Below the pieces are notes generated by a model. It saw only the letters and a list, made by a program, of their open reading frames with translations, was not told where the DNA came from and did no database searches. From positions 62,001 through 126,000 of the forward strand of contig NZ_RKMH01000009.1 of assembly GCF_003797185.1 (NCBI RefSeq): DNA of 64,000 nucleotides, given 5' to 3'. The position numbers and the translations under genes are program-made. Position 1 is the stretch's first letter. Every line of letters starts with the position of its first letter. Below are positions 9,571-19,043 of this stretch, in pieces. The stretch is from Gordonia oryzae (GTDB lineage: Bacteria; Actinomycetota; Actinomycetes; Mycobacteriales; Mycobacteriaceae).

Positions 9571-12024
9571 CTACTTCCGGATGCGCGACATCGCGGGATC
9601 GACGGAGACGTCGGGGCCGAGTACCGCGTGATAGGTGGTGCGCTGATACGCGACCGACACCTCGACGCCATCCTCGAGGTCGGCGGGTAGCCACGCGTAG
9701 GCCAGACAGGCCCGCAGGGTCGGCGACCAGCCTGCGCTGGTGACATAGCCGATGACCGCGCCGGCCACCGATACCGGCTCCTTACCGAGGACGACAGCCG
9801 CGGGATCGGTGAATCGTAGGGTTCGCAGCCGAGTCGTCGAGACCCGTTCGGTCAGCGCGCTCTTGCCCACGAAGTCGTCCTTGCCCATGCGGACCGCGAA
9901 GCCCAGGCCGGCGGCGTCGGGGGTGTGTTCGGTGGTCATGTCGGTTCCGGCCGACCGGTACCCCTTCTCGATCCGCAACGCGTTGAATGCGATTCGGCCG
10001 GCGGGGATGATCCGGTGTTCCTGCCCGGCGGTCATCAACAGATCCCACAGGCCGCGCCCGTACTCGGCACCGGTGTAGATCTCCCAGCCGAGTTCGCCGA
10101 CGTAGGACACCCGCATCAGCGTCACCGGAATCGGTCCGATCGTCGTCTGCACGCATCGGAAGTACTTGAGCCCCTCGTTGGTGAGGTCGGTGGGTGTCAG
10201 TGGCGCCAGTACCTCTCGCGCCGACGGCCCCCAGAGACCGAGGCAGCTGGTCGCGCCGGTGATGTCACGCAGCGTCACTGGCTCAGCGGGCAGGTGCCGG
10301 GCGATCCAGTCGAAGTCGACGGGACCGTTGGCGCCGACCTGGAACACGTCGTCGGCGAGCCGGGCGACCGTCAGATCCGAACGCACACCACCCTTCTCGT
10401 CGAGCATGAGAGTGTAGGTCACCGATCCGACCGACTTGTCGAGATTGTTGGTCGTCAACTGTTGCAACAGATCGAGAGCCCTCGGCCCGGACAGTTCGTA
10501 GCGGGTGAGCGGGGTCATGTCGTACAGGGCGACGTGGTTGCGGGTGTGGGCGGCTTCGGCGACGGAGATCGGTGAGTAGTGTCGCGCAGACCATGAATCG
10601 CGTTCCGGTATCCCGAATCCGCCGGCGACGAGGTCGTCGAGCAGGCCCTGGTTGGCCTCGAACCATGCGGGCCGCTCCCAGAAACCGGCTTCCCAGAACT
10701 CTGCGCCGAGCTCGACCTGGCGGTCGTAGAATGGACTGGTTCGCACCTGCCGCGGCGCGGTGCGCTGATCGTGCGGGTGGATGACGTCATAGACCTCGAC
10801 GAAAGATTGTGAGCTCGTGGCGAGGATCGCGTCGTCTGTCAGCCCGGCCTCCTCGAAGCGGTACAGATCGAACTCGTGCGTGTCGACCGAGGCGGTACCA
10901 TCGATCATCGATTCGGCGACAGTACGTGCGATGCCCGCGGAGTGCGTCACCCACACGGCCTCGGCCACCCAGAAGCCGTGCAGTTCACGGTGTTCGCCGA
11001 CGACCGAATGCCCGTCGGGGGTGAACGAGAAGATCCCGTTGAAGCCCTCCTCCACCTTGCCGCCGGCCAGCTCGGGGAGCAATCGCGTGCTCTGCTCCCA
11101 CGCCTGCGCGAAGTCGTCGGGAGTGAACATCAGCTTCGAGGGCATCTCCTCGAGAGAGATCGTCGACTCGTGGTCGAGGGCGGAGACATCGGTCGGCATC
11201 GGCCGGTGACCGTAGTAGCCGATACCCAGCCGGTCACCGTGCTCGCGGTAGTAGAGATCCTGATCCTGGTGACGCAGGATCGGCAGCGACGCCTCGGCGA
11301 GGGCCGAGTTGACCCCCTTGCGCGACGCCAACGGAGTGGTGTAGGCGTACTGATGTGCCATCGGCACCAACGGGATCGTCAGGCCCACCCGGCGGCCGAA
11401 CTCCCGGCCCCAGAATCCGGTGCAGCACACGACGATATCGGCGTCGAGGGTACCGGTGGTGGTGCGCACGCCCCGAATAGAGCCATTGGACTCGATGACA
11501 TCGACGACCTCCTGATGGCCCACGAACCGTGCGCCCCGCTCGGTGGCGCGAGCGGCCTGCGCCTCCACCGCGCGCAACGCCTTGGCGAGTCCGTCGCGCG
11601 GCGTGTACAGCCCACCCAGGATCAGGTCGGGGTCGAGCAGCGGATATTTCGCGACACATTCTGCGGGGGTGAGCAACTCGTAGTCGACGCCACGGGACTC
11701 GGCCCATCCGGCCTTGCGGTGCAGATCATCCCATCGCAGGTCGGTAGTCGCCACCTCGAGTCCGCCGACGTGGTTGAAGCACCATCCGTCGGGATGGGTC
11801 AGCGCAGAGAACTTCTCGCAGGTGTAGGACGCCAACTCTGTCATCGTCTTCGACGGGTTGGTCGCGAAGACCAATCCGGGTGCGTGCGAGGTCGATCCAC
11901 CGGTGGCGAATAACGGCCCGCGGTCGACGACGGTGACGTCGGTCCATCCGCGCGCGGTCAATTCGTCGGCCAGGGAGGTGCCGACGATCCCGGCGCCGAC
12001 GATCACGACTTTCGGTGTGCTCAT
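9571..12024 (-). CDS. FAD-dependent dimethylglycine oxidase-type enzyme (GcvT family)
   Basis: An 817-residue flavoprotein. The ATG at 12024 is chosen because MSTPKVVIVGAGIVG puts the FAD-binding GxGxxG directly at the N terminus; the frame stays open upstream into purU. Residues 1-~400 are a DAO-type oxidase domain; the C-terminal half is a tetrahydrofolate-binding GcvT (aminomethyltransferase) module. This two-domain build and length match dimethylglycine oxidase, which removes one methyl from N,N-dimethylglycine and passes it to tetrahydrofolate as 5,10-methylene-THF. It lies 23 bp after purU in the betaine run and would do the step between GbcAB and sarcosine oxidase. A sarcosine dehydrogenase-like role cannot be excluded. 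Confidence 0.82.
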   Translation of the reverse strand: MSTPKVVIVGAGIVGTSLADELTARGWTDVTVVDRGPLFATGGSTSHAPGLVFATNPSKTMTELASYTCEKFSALTHPDGWCFNHVGGLEVATTDLRWDDLHRKAGWAESRGVDYELLTPAECVAKYPLLDPDLILGGLYTPRDGLAKALRAVEAQAARATERGARFVGHQEVVDVIESNGSIRGVRTTTGTLDADIVVCCTGFWGREFGRRVGLTIPLVPMAHQYAYTTPLASRKGVNSALAEASLPILRHQDQDLYYREHGDRLGIGYYGHRPMPTDVSALDHESTISLEEMPSKLMFTPDDFAQAWEQSTRLLPELAGGKVEEGFNGIFSFTPDGHSVVGEHRELHGFWVAEAVWVTHSAGIARTVAESMIDGTASVDTHEFDLYRFEEAGLTDDAILATSSQSFVEVYDVIHPHDQRTAPRQVRTSPFYDRQVELGAEFWEAGFWERPAWFEANQGLLDDLVAGGFGIPERDSWSARHYSPISVAEAAHTRNHVALYDMTPLTRYELSGPRALDLLQQLTTNNLDKSVGSVTYTLMLDEKGGVRSDLTVARLADDVFQVGANGPVDFDWIARHLPAEPVTLRDITGATSCLGLWGPSAREVLAPLTPTDLTNEGLKYFRCVQTTIGPIPVTLMRVSYVGELGWEIYTGAEYGRGLWDLLMTAGQEHRIIPAGRIAFNALRIEKGYRSAGTDMTTEHTPDAAGLGFAVRMGKDDFVGKSALTERVSTTRLRTLRFTDPAAVVLGKEPVSVAGAVIGYVTSAGWSPTLRACLAYAWLPADLEDGVEVSVAYQRTTYHAVLGPDVSVDPAMSRIRK

Positions 12025-12047
12025 GGGAGGGTTCTTTCGGGTCGGGG

Positions 12048-12896
12048 TCAGCTGAAGACGACGGTACTGGTGCCGTTCATCAGAACGCGATTCTCGCTGT
12101 GCCAGCGCACGGCACGCGAGAGGGCGAGTGCTTCGGCATCGCTGCCGACAGTGGCCAGACGTCGCGGGTCGTGGGTGTGGTCGATGCGAATCACCTCCTG
12201 CTCGATGATCGGTCCCTCGTCGAGGTCGGTGGTCACGTAGTGCGCGGTGGCGCCGACGTACTTGACTCCCCGCTGGTGCGCCTGGTGATAGGGCTTGGCA
12301 CCCTTGAAGCCGGGCAAGAACGAGTGGTGAATGTTGATGGCCCTGCCACGCAACGCAGTACATGTCTCATCGGAGAGGATCTGCATGTACCGGGCCAGTA
12401 CGACGAGGTCGGCGCCGTACTCGTCGACGAGTCCGAGTAGTCGTGATTCGGCCTGTGCCTTGGTATCCGGGGTGACCGGTACGTGATGGAACGGCAGGCC
12501 CGCCGAGGCCGCCATCGGTTCGAGAGCGGTGTGGTTGGATACCACCGCGACCAGGTCGCCACCGAGAGTTCCTGAACGCCAACGAAATACTAGGTCGTTG
12601 AGGCAGTGGCCGAGTGTCGAGACCATCACCAGGATGCGTTGCGGAGTTTGATCAGTGATCGTGAACTCGGCGCCGATGCCGGCCGCGAGATACTCGAAGG
12701 CGCGCGTCATCTCCTCGGCGCCGGCCTCGCGCGCGCACACAAACTCCGTGCGAACGAACAATGTTTGGGTGAGCGGATCGTCGAACTGCCGGTGATCGGC
12801 CACCTCGCATCCGTGGCTGTAGAGAAACGACGAGACGGCGTGCATGATGCCGCCGCGCGACGGACAACGCAGGGTGAGGATGAACGTGTCAGACAT
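12048..12896 (-). CDS. purU: Formyltetrahydrofolate deformylase
   Basis: A 282-residue enzyme releasing formate and THF from 10-formyl-THF. An N-terminal ACT-like domain (residues ~1-80) is followed by a formyltransferase-fold domain with the catalytic triad N188, H190 and D226 in INIHHSFLP and DLDEGP. Its ATG overlaps the soxG stop by 8 nt, so it is coupled to the sarcosine oxidase genes. The reason is plain from context: each demethylation by sarcosine or dimethylglycine oxidase loads a one-carbon unit on THF, and PurU frees the cofactor. Confidence 0.93.
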   Translation of the reverse strand: MSDTFILTLRCPSRGGIMHAVSSFLYSHGCEVADHRQFDDPLTQTLFVRTEFVCAREAGAEEMTRAFEYLAAGIGAEFTITDQTPQRILVMVSTLGHCLNDLVFRWRSGTLGGDLVAVVSNHTALEPMAASAGLPFHHVPVTPDTKAQAESRLLGLVDEYGADLVVLARYMQILSDETCTALRGRAINIHHSFLPGFKGAKPYHQAHQRGVKYVGATAHYVTTDLDEGPIIEQEVIRIDHTHDPRRLATVGSDAEALALSRAVRWHSENRVLMNGTSTVVFS

Positions 12897-13569
12897 GGCG
12901 AGGTCCTTCTGTGCTGGTGCAATACTCCGCTGCCGCGTCGGTGTGGCAATACTCCGCTGCCGCGTCGGTGTGGCAATACTCCGCTGCCGCGTCGAGCAGC
13001 CAATGGGCGAGGTAGTCGGCGAAGGAGGAACGCACGAGCAGAGCGAATCCCGACGCCGGGTCGTCGCCGGAACGATGCAGGATGACCCCGGTCTGCGCGA
13101 TCAGGGTTTGCGCGGCGTCGTTCGGGCCGAACGATTGCTCTGCGAGGTCGATCGCGCAGCCGTGCGCGAGGACGGTGCGCGCGTGCTCACCTGCCAGAAG
13201 CAGACGGGTGCGCTGGCCGGAGGCATCCATGAGATAGGTGTCGGGTCGGGAGTCGCCAAGCCGCCCGGTGACCTCGGTGAGGTACTCGTGGCCGGGGATT
13301 GCGGGCCGGTACAGCAGCCATTCGTCGGGGCCCAGCCAGATGGCGACCTCGCCCTGGTCACCACCGTCACCGTCATCACCATCCGCACCGCCGTGACGGA
13401 CCTGGCAGGCTGCCGGCAGATCCAGACGCGCGATCGCGTCCTCGTTGGTGGTCCGCACCACTACCTGGGCAGCGGGTGACTCGCACAATTGCACCGCTGG
13501 GGCCAGGGCAGCGAAGGCGCTCGCCCAGCCGTGCAGCGGCGAGCGGGACGTGCAGGTGTGCTCAGCCAT
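12889..13569 (-). CDS. soxG: Sarcosine oxidase gamma subunit with a repeat-extended C terminus
   Basis: A 226-residue small subunit of heterotetrameric sarcosine oxidase, identified by position after soxA (8-nt overlap) and by the family segment WLGPDEWLLY. It belongs to the GcvT-like gamma family that packs on SoxA. The last ~35 residues are unusual: a nine-residue unit containing AAAEYCHTD occurs nearly three times, encoded by a 27-bp tandem repeat. Such a tail, which adds a cysteine per unit, is not part of the family core and probably arose by repeat expansion just before the stop. Confidence 0.85.
   Translation of the reverse strand: MAEHTCTSRSPLHGWASAFAALAPAVQLCESPAAQVVVRTTNEDAIARLDLPAACQVRHGGADGDDGDGGDQGEVAIWLGPDEWLLYRPAIPGHEYLTEVTGRLGDSRPDTYLMDASGQRTRLLLAGEHARTVLAHGCAIDLAEQSFGPNDAAQTLIAQTGVILHRSGDDPASGFALLVRSSFADYLAHWLLDAAAEYCHTDAAAEYCHTDAAAEYCTSTEGPRHV
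12919..12993. repeat. 27-bp tandem repeat, about 2.8 copies, inside the soxG 3' end
   Basis: Units begin at 12919, 12946 and 12973 with the same GCAATACTCCGCTGCCGCGTC; the first two add GGTGTG to complete 27 bp. The period is a multiple of three and keeps the soxG frame open, adding YCHTDAAAE units to the protein. Copies are identical, so the expansion is recent. Confidence 0.95.
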
Positions 13570-16387
13570 CGCGACGAGCTCCTTCCGGATCGACGAAGAC
13601 CGTTGTCGTGACCTCGACTTCGATCAGCCGGTCACCGATCGGCACGTCGAGGAGGGTTCCGATCCGTTCGCGCCCGCCCTTGACCAGGGCGAGGGCGAAC
13701 GGCCGTCCGAGTTCGGCACTGTGGTAGCTCGAGGTGACGTGCCCGAGCATCTCCACCGGCGGTGCCGGCAGCGTGCGATCGGCCCGGTGGGCGATGAGCT
13801 GCGATCCCTCTGGGAGCTTCGTCGCATTGTCGGTAGGCAGCAATCCCACCAGGTGCTTGCGATTCCGGTCTCGATTCGACGGTCGGTCGAAGGAGCGTTT
13901 GCCGAGGAAGTCGGCCTTCTTCTTCGACACCACCCAGCTCATGCCGAGATCGTGCGGGGTGACGGTGCCGTCGGTGTCCTGCCCGATGATCGGGTATCCC
14001 TTCTCGGCGCGCAGCACGTGCATCGTCTCGGTGCCGTACGGGGTGATGTCGTACGGGGTGCCCGCGTCGATCAGTGCACGCCAGAGGGTTTCGGCGTACT
14101 CGGCGGCCACGTTGACCTCGTAGGCGAGCTCACCGGAGAAGCTGACCCGGCCCAGCCGCACCGGGACCCCGCCGAAAGTGGTGTCGCGCCAGTCCATGAA
14201 GCCGAACGCCTCATTGGCGACGTCGAGATCGGGGAACACCGCGCCGATCACCTCGCGCGAGCGCGGCCCTACCACGGGGAAGGTCGCAACGTGATCGGTC
14301 AGCGACGTGGTGAACACCTGTAAATGTGGCCACTCGGTCTGATGCCATTCCTCCATCCACTCGAGGATCGTCGCGGCATTGCCGGTGGTGGTGTAGACGG
14401 TGTAGCGGTCCTCGGCGATCCGCATCACCGTGCCGTCGTCGAAGACCATTCCGTCGGGCCCGCACATGACGCCGTAGCGCACCTTACCGATCTTCAGTGT
14501 GCTCATCAGGTTGGTGTAGAGCAGATCGAGAAAGGCCGGCGCGTCCGCGCCCGCGACGTCGATGACCCCGAGTGTGGAGCCGTCGAGGATGCCGACTCCC
14601 GAACGGACGGCTGCGCACTCGCGCAGCACCGCCGACTCCATGTCCTCGCCGCCACGCGGATAGAACCGGGGCCGCTTCCATTGCCCGACGTCCTCGAAGA
14701 TCGCACCACGCTCGATGTGCCACTCGTGCAACGGGGTCCGGCGGATCGGATCGTAGAGGTCGCCGCGGTTGCGTCCGGCCAGCGCGGCGAACGAAACCGG
14801 CGTGTAGGGCGGTCGGAAGGTCGTGGTGCCGGCCTCGGAAACGTCGACTCCAAGTAGTTCGGCGACGATGCCGGAGGCGACGATCCCCGACGTCTTGCCC
14901 TGATCGTGTGCGGTGCCGATCGTGGTGTAACGCTTGACGTGCTCCACCGACTGCATACCTGCGCCGACGGCTCGCTCGACGTCGGCGACAGTCGCGTCGC
15001 GCTGCAGGTCCACGAACGACAACGTCGGTTCCGACTGCGGCACATGCCAGTACACGGCGGTCGCCGCCGGCGTGCGATCGGCGGTGCGAGGTACACCGCG
15101 GTACTCGGGCAGCACCGCACCGAGGCTACGCAGCGCGGTGAGCCCGGCGCGTCTGCCGTCGGTCAGACAGGAGCCGGTGGTGAGCAATCCCGCTGCGGCA
15201 CCGGCGATGTCGGTGGTCGGCAGGGTTCCGGTGGGCAGGAAGGCGGCGGCGTCGGCATCGAAGGCGATCGCGCCACCCAGCTGACTCCACAGGTGCGCAG
15301 CCGGGTTCCAACCACCCGAGACCAATACGGTGTCGCAGCCAATGACGGTGCCGTCGAGCAACTCCACGGCCTCGACGGATTCGTCACCGATGGCGCGCAC
15401 CACCGCACCGGAGGTGCGGACGTCGATACCGAGATGTGTGGCGCGTTCGAGCAGATCCGAGGAGACGTGCGTCCGAACGTCGACGAGGGCCGCGATGTGC
15501 ACACCCGACTCGGCGAGGTCGAAGGCATCGGCGTAGGCGGAGTCGCCGGCGGTGAACACGACGGCTTCTCGGCCGACGAGTACCCCGTATCGGTGCAGGT
15601 AGTCCGCGGCGGCTCCGGCGAGCATCACGCCGGGAAGGTCGTTGGTGCCGAACACGATCGGCCGCTCGTGGGCGCCGGCTGCGACAACGATCCGTTGTGC
15701 TCGGATGCGGTGCACACGTTGCCGAGAGGCCTGTGTCGGCGCCCCGGCAAGGGAAGACTCGCCGAGATGATCGGTGCGACGCTCCACCGCGAGCACGAAG
15801 CCATCGTCATAGCCGCCGAATGCGGTGGTGCGAACCAGTCGGGTGGTGTGTGGGTGCGCGTCGAACTCGGCGACCGCGGCGGCGACCCACGGTGCGTCGG
15901 GGGTGGTGCCGCCGGGTTCGGCGCGTTCGTCGACGAGCATGACCGGCACGCCGGCGCGGGCGGCCATCACCGCTGCCATCAGACCGGTGGCACCGGCGCC
16001 GATGACAAGCACGTCGGGGTGGTGATGCAGCGAATCGTAACGGGCGGTGTCGATCTCGGTGGACAGCTTGCCCCAGCCGGGGACGCCGTGCGCCACGAGT
16101 CCGGGACAGAGTTCGATCATGGTGGCCGGCACCATCGGTTCGCTGTAGGGGGCGTCGATCCCGACCTGGGCGGTGGCATCTTCTGACCACGAGCCGGTAA
16201 TCCCGCGGACGCGACCGAGATTGACGCTGGTGGTGATGGTTCGGACGCCGTTGGCCAGCAGTGCCGAGCCGAGGGTGTCGCCGGCGTAGCCGGTGTAGGT
16301 GACGCCGTCGAAGACGAAGTCGATCGGCCGGGAGCGGTCGATGCGGCCGCCGGTGGGGGTGCGGAAGTCGGTGAGTGAGTGGGTCAT
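13562..16387 (-). CDS. soxA: Sarcosine oxidase alpha subunit
   Basis: A 941-residue large subunit. The ATG at 16387 overlaps the soxD stop by 4 nt (ATGA), fixing the start. Order: a short N-terminal domain (FDGVTYTGYAGDTLGSALLANG), a nucleotide-binding domain with VIGAGATGLMAAVMAARAG near 130-150, and from ~560 a GcvT-type folate-binding domain (YTVYTTTGNAATILEWMEEW, FPVVGPRSR). The holoenzyme SoxBDAG oxidises sarcosine to glycine, transferring the methyl to THF and making hydrogen peroxide. It belongs with soxB and soxD upstream and soxG downstream; all four subunits are present and intact. Confidence 0.95.
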   Translation of the reverse strand: MTHSLTDFRTPTGGRIDRSRPIDFVFDGVTYTGYAGDTLGSALLANGVRTITTSVNLGRVRGITGSWSEDATAQVGIDAPYSEPMVPATMIELCPGLVAHGVPGWGKLSTEIDTARYDSLHHHPDVLVIGAGATGLMAAVMAARAGVPVMLVDERAEPGGTTPDAPWVAAAVAEFDAHPHTTRLVRTTAFGGYDDGFVLAVERRTDHLGESSLAGAPTQASRQRVHRIRAQRIVVAAGAHERPIVFGTNDLPGVMLAGAAADYLHRYGVLVGREAVVFTAGDSAYADAFDLAESGVHIAALVDVRTHVSSDLLERATHLGIDVRTSGAVVRAIGDESVEAVELLDGTVIGCDTVLVSGGWNPAAHLWSQLGGAIAFDADAAAFLPTGTLPTTDIAGAAAGLLTTGSCLTDGRRAGLTALRSLGAVLPEYRGVPRTADRTPAATAVYWHVPQSEPTLSFVDLQRDATVADVERAVGAGMQSVEHVKRYTTIGTAHDQGKTSGIVASGIVAELLGVDVSEAGTTTFRPPYTPVSFAALAGRNRGDLYDPIRRTPLHEWHIERGAIFEDVGQWKRPRFYPRGGEDMESAVLRECAAVRSGVGILDGSTLGVIDVAGADAPAFLDLLYTNLMSTLKIGKVRYGVMCGPDGMVFDDGTVMRIAEDRYTVYTTTGNAATILEWMEEWHQTEWPHLQVFTTSLTDHVATFPVVGPRSREVIGAVFPDLDVANEAFGFMDWRDTTFGGVPVRLGRVSFSGELAYEVNVAAEYAETLWRALIDAGTPYDITPYGTETMHVLRAEKGYPIIGQDTDGTVTPHDLGMSWVVSKKKADFLGKRSFDRPSNRDRNRKHLVGLLPTDNATKLPEGSQLIAHRADRTLPAPPVEMLGHVTSSYHSAELGRPFALALVKGGRERIGTLLDVPIGDRLIEVEVTTTVFVDPEGARRDG

Positions 16388-16674
16388 CGGCGTGGCCCAG
16401 GAGCTGAGGTCGACACCGGGGCGGCGACCGGCGTGCCGGTGAACCGGTAGGTCACGGTGTCGCGGGTGATGGTGAACCACCGTCGGCAGCCGGCGCTGTG
16501 GCACCAGCGTTCGGCGAGAACACCTTTCGGGTTCGGACGGAAGAACAGATAGTCGGCCCACTCGTCGTCGTCCAGGGTCTGCGGCTGCGCGGGATACTCG
16601 ACGCCCGCGGCGGCGCCGTAATGGAACTCGGTCTCCTCGCGCGGCCCGCAGTGCGGGCAGGGAATCAGTTGCAT
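16384..16674 (-). CDS. soxD: Sarcosine oxidase delta subunit
   Basis: A 96-residue zinc-binding subunit beginning MQLIPCPHCGPREETEF. The cysteine/histidine pairs CPHC and CHSAGC supply the zinc site, and RWFTITRDTVTYRF is the family's C-terminal segment. It lies 52 bp after soxB and overlaps soxA by 4 nt. Order B-D-A-G is the standard sarcosine oxidase order. Confidence 0.95.
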   Translation of the reverse strand: MQLIPCPHCGPREETEFHYGAAAGVEYPAQPQTLDDDEWADYLFFRPNPKGVLAERWCHSAGCRRWFTITRDTVTYRFTGTPVAAPVSTSAPGPRR

Positions 16675-16726
16675 GGGGTTCTCCGGGCTTGTGTGGAGTC
16701 GATGGTCTGCGCTGGTGGCCGGTGGA

Positions 16727-17998
16727 CTAGTGCGCCACGGCGGCCGCGCCGTGCTCGTCGATGAGTCGACCGGTGGTGAACCGGTCGATGGTGAACGGGG
16801 CGTTGATCGGGTGCGGCGCGCCGGTCGCGATGGTGTGGGCCAGGCACCAGCCGACAGCGGGGGTGGCCTTGAATCCACCGGTGCCCCAACCACAATTGAC
16901 GAAGAGGTTGTCGTAAGGGGTGGCGCCGAGGATCGGGGAGGCGTCGGGGGTGACGTCGACGATGCCGCCCCAGGTCCGCAACAGCCGGGCGCGGGCGAAG
17001 ATCGGGAACAGCTCGACGGCGGCCGCCATCTGCCGTTCGATGATGTGGAACGCGCCGCGCTGGCCGTAGCCGTTGTAGGAGTCGACGCCCGCACCCATCA
17101 CAAGTTCTCCCTTGTGCGCCTGGGAGACATAGACGTGCACCGCGTTCGACATGACGACGGTCGGGTGGACGGGTTCGAGGAGTTCGGAGACCAGTGCCTG
17201 CAGCGGATGGGATTGCAGCGGCAAGCCGAAGCCCAACTGATCGGTGAGAGTGGAGGTGTGCCCGGCCGCACACAGGGCGACGGTGCCCGCACCGATGCGC
17301 CCGCGCGAGGTGTTGACCGCGGTAACCTTGCCGTCGGTGGTCTCGAACCCGGTGACCTCGCAGTTCTGGATGATGTCGATGCCCGCGGTGCTGGCGCTGC
17401 GCGCGAATCCCCAAGCGACCCAGTCATGTTTGGCGATCCCGCCGCGCGGCTGGAAGGTCGCCCCCATGACCGGGTAACGAATGTCGGCGGAGGTGTTGAC
17501 GATCGGGCAGATCTCGGCGACCTGCTTGGGGTCGAGCCACTCGGCGTCGATTCCGTTGAGCCGGTTGGCCTCGACCCTGCGAACGGAGTCGCGGACGTCC
17601 TGCTCGGTGTGTGCGAGATTGAGAACGCCCCGCTGACTGAACAGGATCGGATATCCGAGCTCTTCCTCGAGACCCTCCCACAGTTTCAATGCGTGCTCGT
17701 AGATGCCTGCGCTCTCGTCCCACAGGTAGTTGGACCGGATGAGCGTGGTGTTGCGGGCCATGTTGCCGCCGGCGAGCCAACTACGTTCGAGGACAGCCAC
17801 ATTGGTGATGCCGTGATTGCGGGCGAGATAGTGGGCGGTGGCGAGCCCGTGCCCGCCGCCGCCGACGATGACGACGTCGTAGGTGGGCCGGGGGTTGGGG
17901 TTGTGCCAGAGGAAGTCGGGGTGCTCGGGGAGCCCGGCGCCGGGAGCGGAGCGAGCGGGCCGAGTGGGTTGGGCGCCGGGAGCGGGGGCGGATGGCAT
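16727..17998 (-). CDS. soxB: Sarcosine oxidase beta subunit
   Basis: A 423-residue flavoprotein subunit. [20 protein letters not shown] near residues 40-60 is the FAD Rossmann motif; the rest is the DAO-type oxidase fold that holds the sarcosine-oxidising flavin site. The first ~35 residues are a proline/alanine-rich leader not found in the core family, so initiation at a later codon is possible, but no better in-frame ATG precedes the core. It starts 7 bp after the gbcB stop. Confidence 0.94.
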   Translation of the reverse strand: MPSAPAPGAQPTRPARSAPGAGLPEHPDFLWHNPNPRPTYDVVIVGGGGHGLATAHYLARNHGITNVAVLERSWLAGGNMARNTTLIRSNYLWDESAGIYEHALKLWEGLEEELGYPILFSQRGVLNLAHTEQDVRDSVRRVEANRLNGIDAEWLDPKQVAEICPIVNTSADIRYPVMGATFQPRGGIAKHDWVAWGFARSASTAGIDIIQNCEVTGFETTDGKVTAVNTSRGRIGAGTVALCAAGHTSTLTDQLGFGLPLQSHPLQALVSELLEPVHPTVVMSNAVHVYVSQAHKGELVMGAGVDSYNGYGQRGAFHIIERQMAAAVELFPIFARARLLRTWGGIVDVTPDASPILGATPYDNLFVNCGWGTGGFKATPAVGWCLAHTIATGAPHPINAPFTIDRFTTGRLIDEHGAAAVAH

Positions 17999-18005
17999 GG
18001 TGTCC

Positions 18006-19043
18006 TCAGAAATCGATGACGACGGGGGAGATGGGTTCGGAGCAGCAGAGCAGGATCTTTCCCTGCTCGATCTCGCGGTTGCGGATCCCGCCCTGATGGT
18101 TCATCACGACGTCGCCGGAGATCTTGGTGACCTTGCAGGAGCCGCACAGGCCGACGCCGCAGGTGGAGGGAAGGGTGAGGCCGGCGGCTGCGGCGGCGGC
18201 GAGGATGCTGCTGCCCGCGGTGACGTTGACGCGGCGGGCGCGGCGGGTGAAGTCGACGGTGATGCCGGGGCCGTCGTCCTCGGTGGGCGTGGGCAGGACG
18301 AATCCGAAGCTCTCCTCGTGGATGTGGGTGAGACTGGCACCGGAGGCGATCAGTGCGGATCGGACGCTGCTGCGAAATTGGCCGGGACCGCAGAGGAAGA
18401 CCTCGCGGTCGGCGAGGTCGGGGCACATGCGTAGGAGGGTGGCGGCATCGAGGCGCCGGGGAGCGGTTGCCGATGAGTCGTCGCGCTGTGCGCGGGTGAG
18501 CGCGAAGGCCACGTCGAGTCCGGGATGGGCGACGGAGAGTTGTTCGAGTTCGGCGCGGAACGGGATGTCCTCGAGGGTGCGGGCGCTGTGGATGAACACG
18601 ATGTCGGTCTGCTCGCCGGAGCGGTACGGCCCGGACGTGGTGCCGTCGGTGGCGGCGCGGATCATCGAGATGATGGGGGTGATCCCGCTGCCCGCGGAGA
18701 TGAACAGGTAGCGTTCGGCGCCTTTGCCCATGTAGCTGAATCGGCCGAGTGGGCCGCTCGCGGTCATCGTCATGCCTGGTGTCATGTTGTCGTGAAGCCA
18801 GTTCGACACATGGCCGCCGGTCTTGCGTTTGACGGAGATGGACAGAGTGTCGGGGCGGGTCGGCGGCGAGGAGATGCTGTAGCAGCGTTGCACGGTGCGG
18901 CCGTCGATGGTCACCCCGATGGTGAGGAACTGCCCGGGGTTGAACACGAAGGTGTGGGGTTCGACGGCGCGAAAAGTGAACGTCGTCATGTCATGGGTGG
19001 CTGGGCTGCGATCAACGCACACCAGCAGGTGTTCGTCGCTCAT
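18006..19043 (-). CDS. gbcB: Glycine betaine monooxygenase reductase component
   Basis: A 345-residue flavodoxin-reductase-type protein from the ATG at 19043, which overlaps the gbcA stop by one base (TGATG). Domains in order: FAD-binding (RCYSISSPP), NAD-binding ([16 protein letters not shown]), and a C-terminal plant-type 2Fe-2S ferredoxin with C-x4-C-x2-C in [11 protein letters not shown] and a distal cysteine in ILLCC. It would pass electrons from NADH to the Rieske oxygenase GbcA. Spacing of 1-7 bp on both sides supports one operon with gbcA and soxB. Confidence 0.9.
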   Translation of the reverse strand: MSDEHLLVCVDRSPATHDMTTFTFRAVEPHTFVFNPGQFLTIGVTIDGRTVQRCYSISSPPTRPDTLSISVKRKTGGHVSNWLHDNMTPGMTMTASGPLGRFSYMGKGAERYLFISAGSGITPIISMIRAATDGTTSGPYRSGEQTDIVFIHSARTLEDIPFRAELEQLSVAHPGLDVAFALTRAQRDDSSATAPRRLDAATLLRMCPDLADREVFLCGPGQFRSSVRSALIASGASLTHIHEESFGFVLPTPTEDDGPGITVDFTRRARRVNVTAGSSILAAAAAAGLTLPSTCGVGLCGSCKVTKISGDVVMNHQGGIRNREIEQGKILLCCSEPISPVVIDF

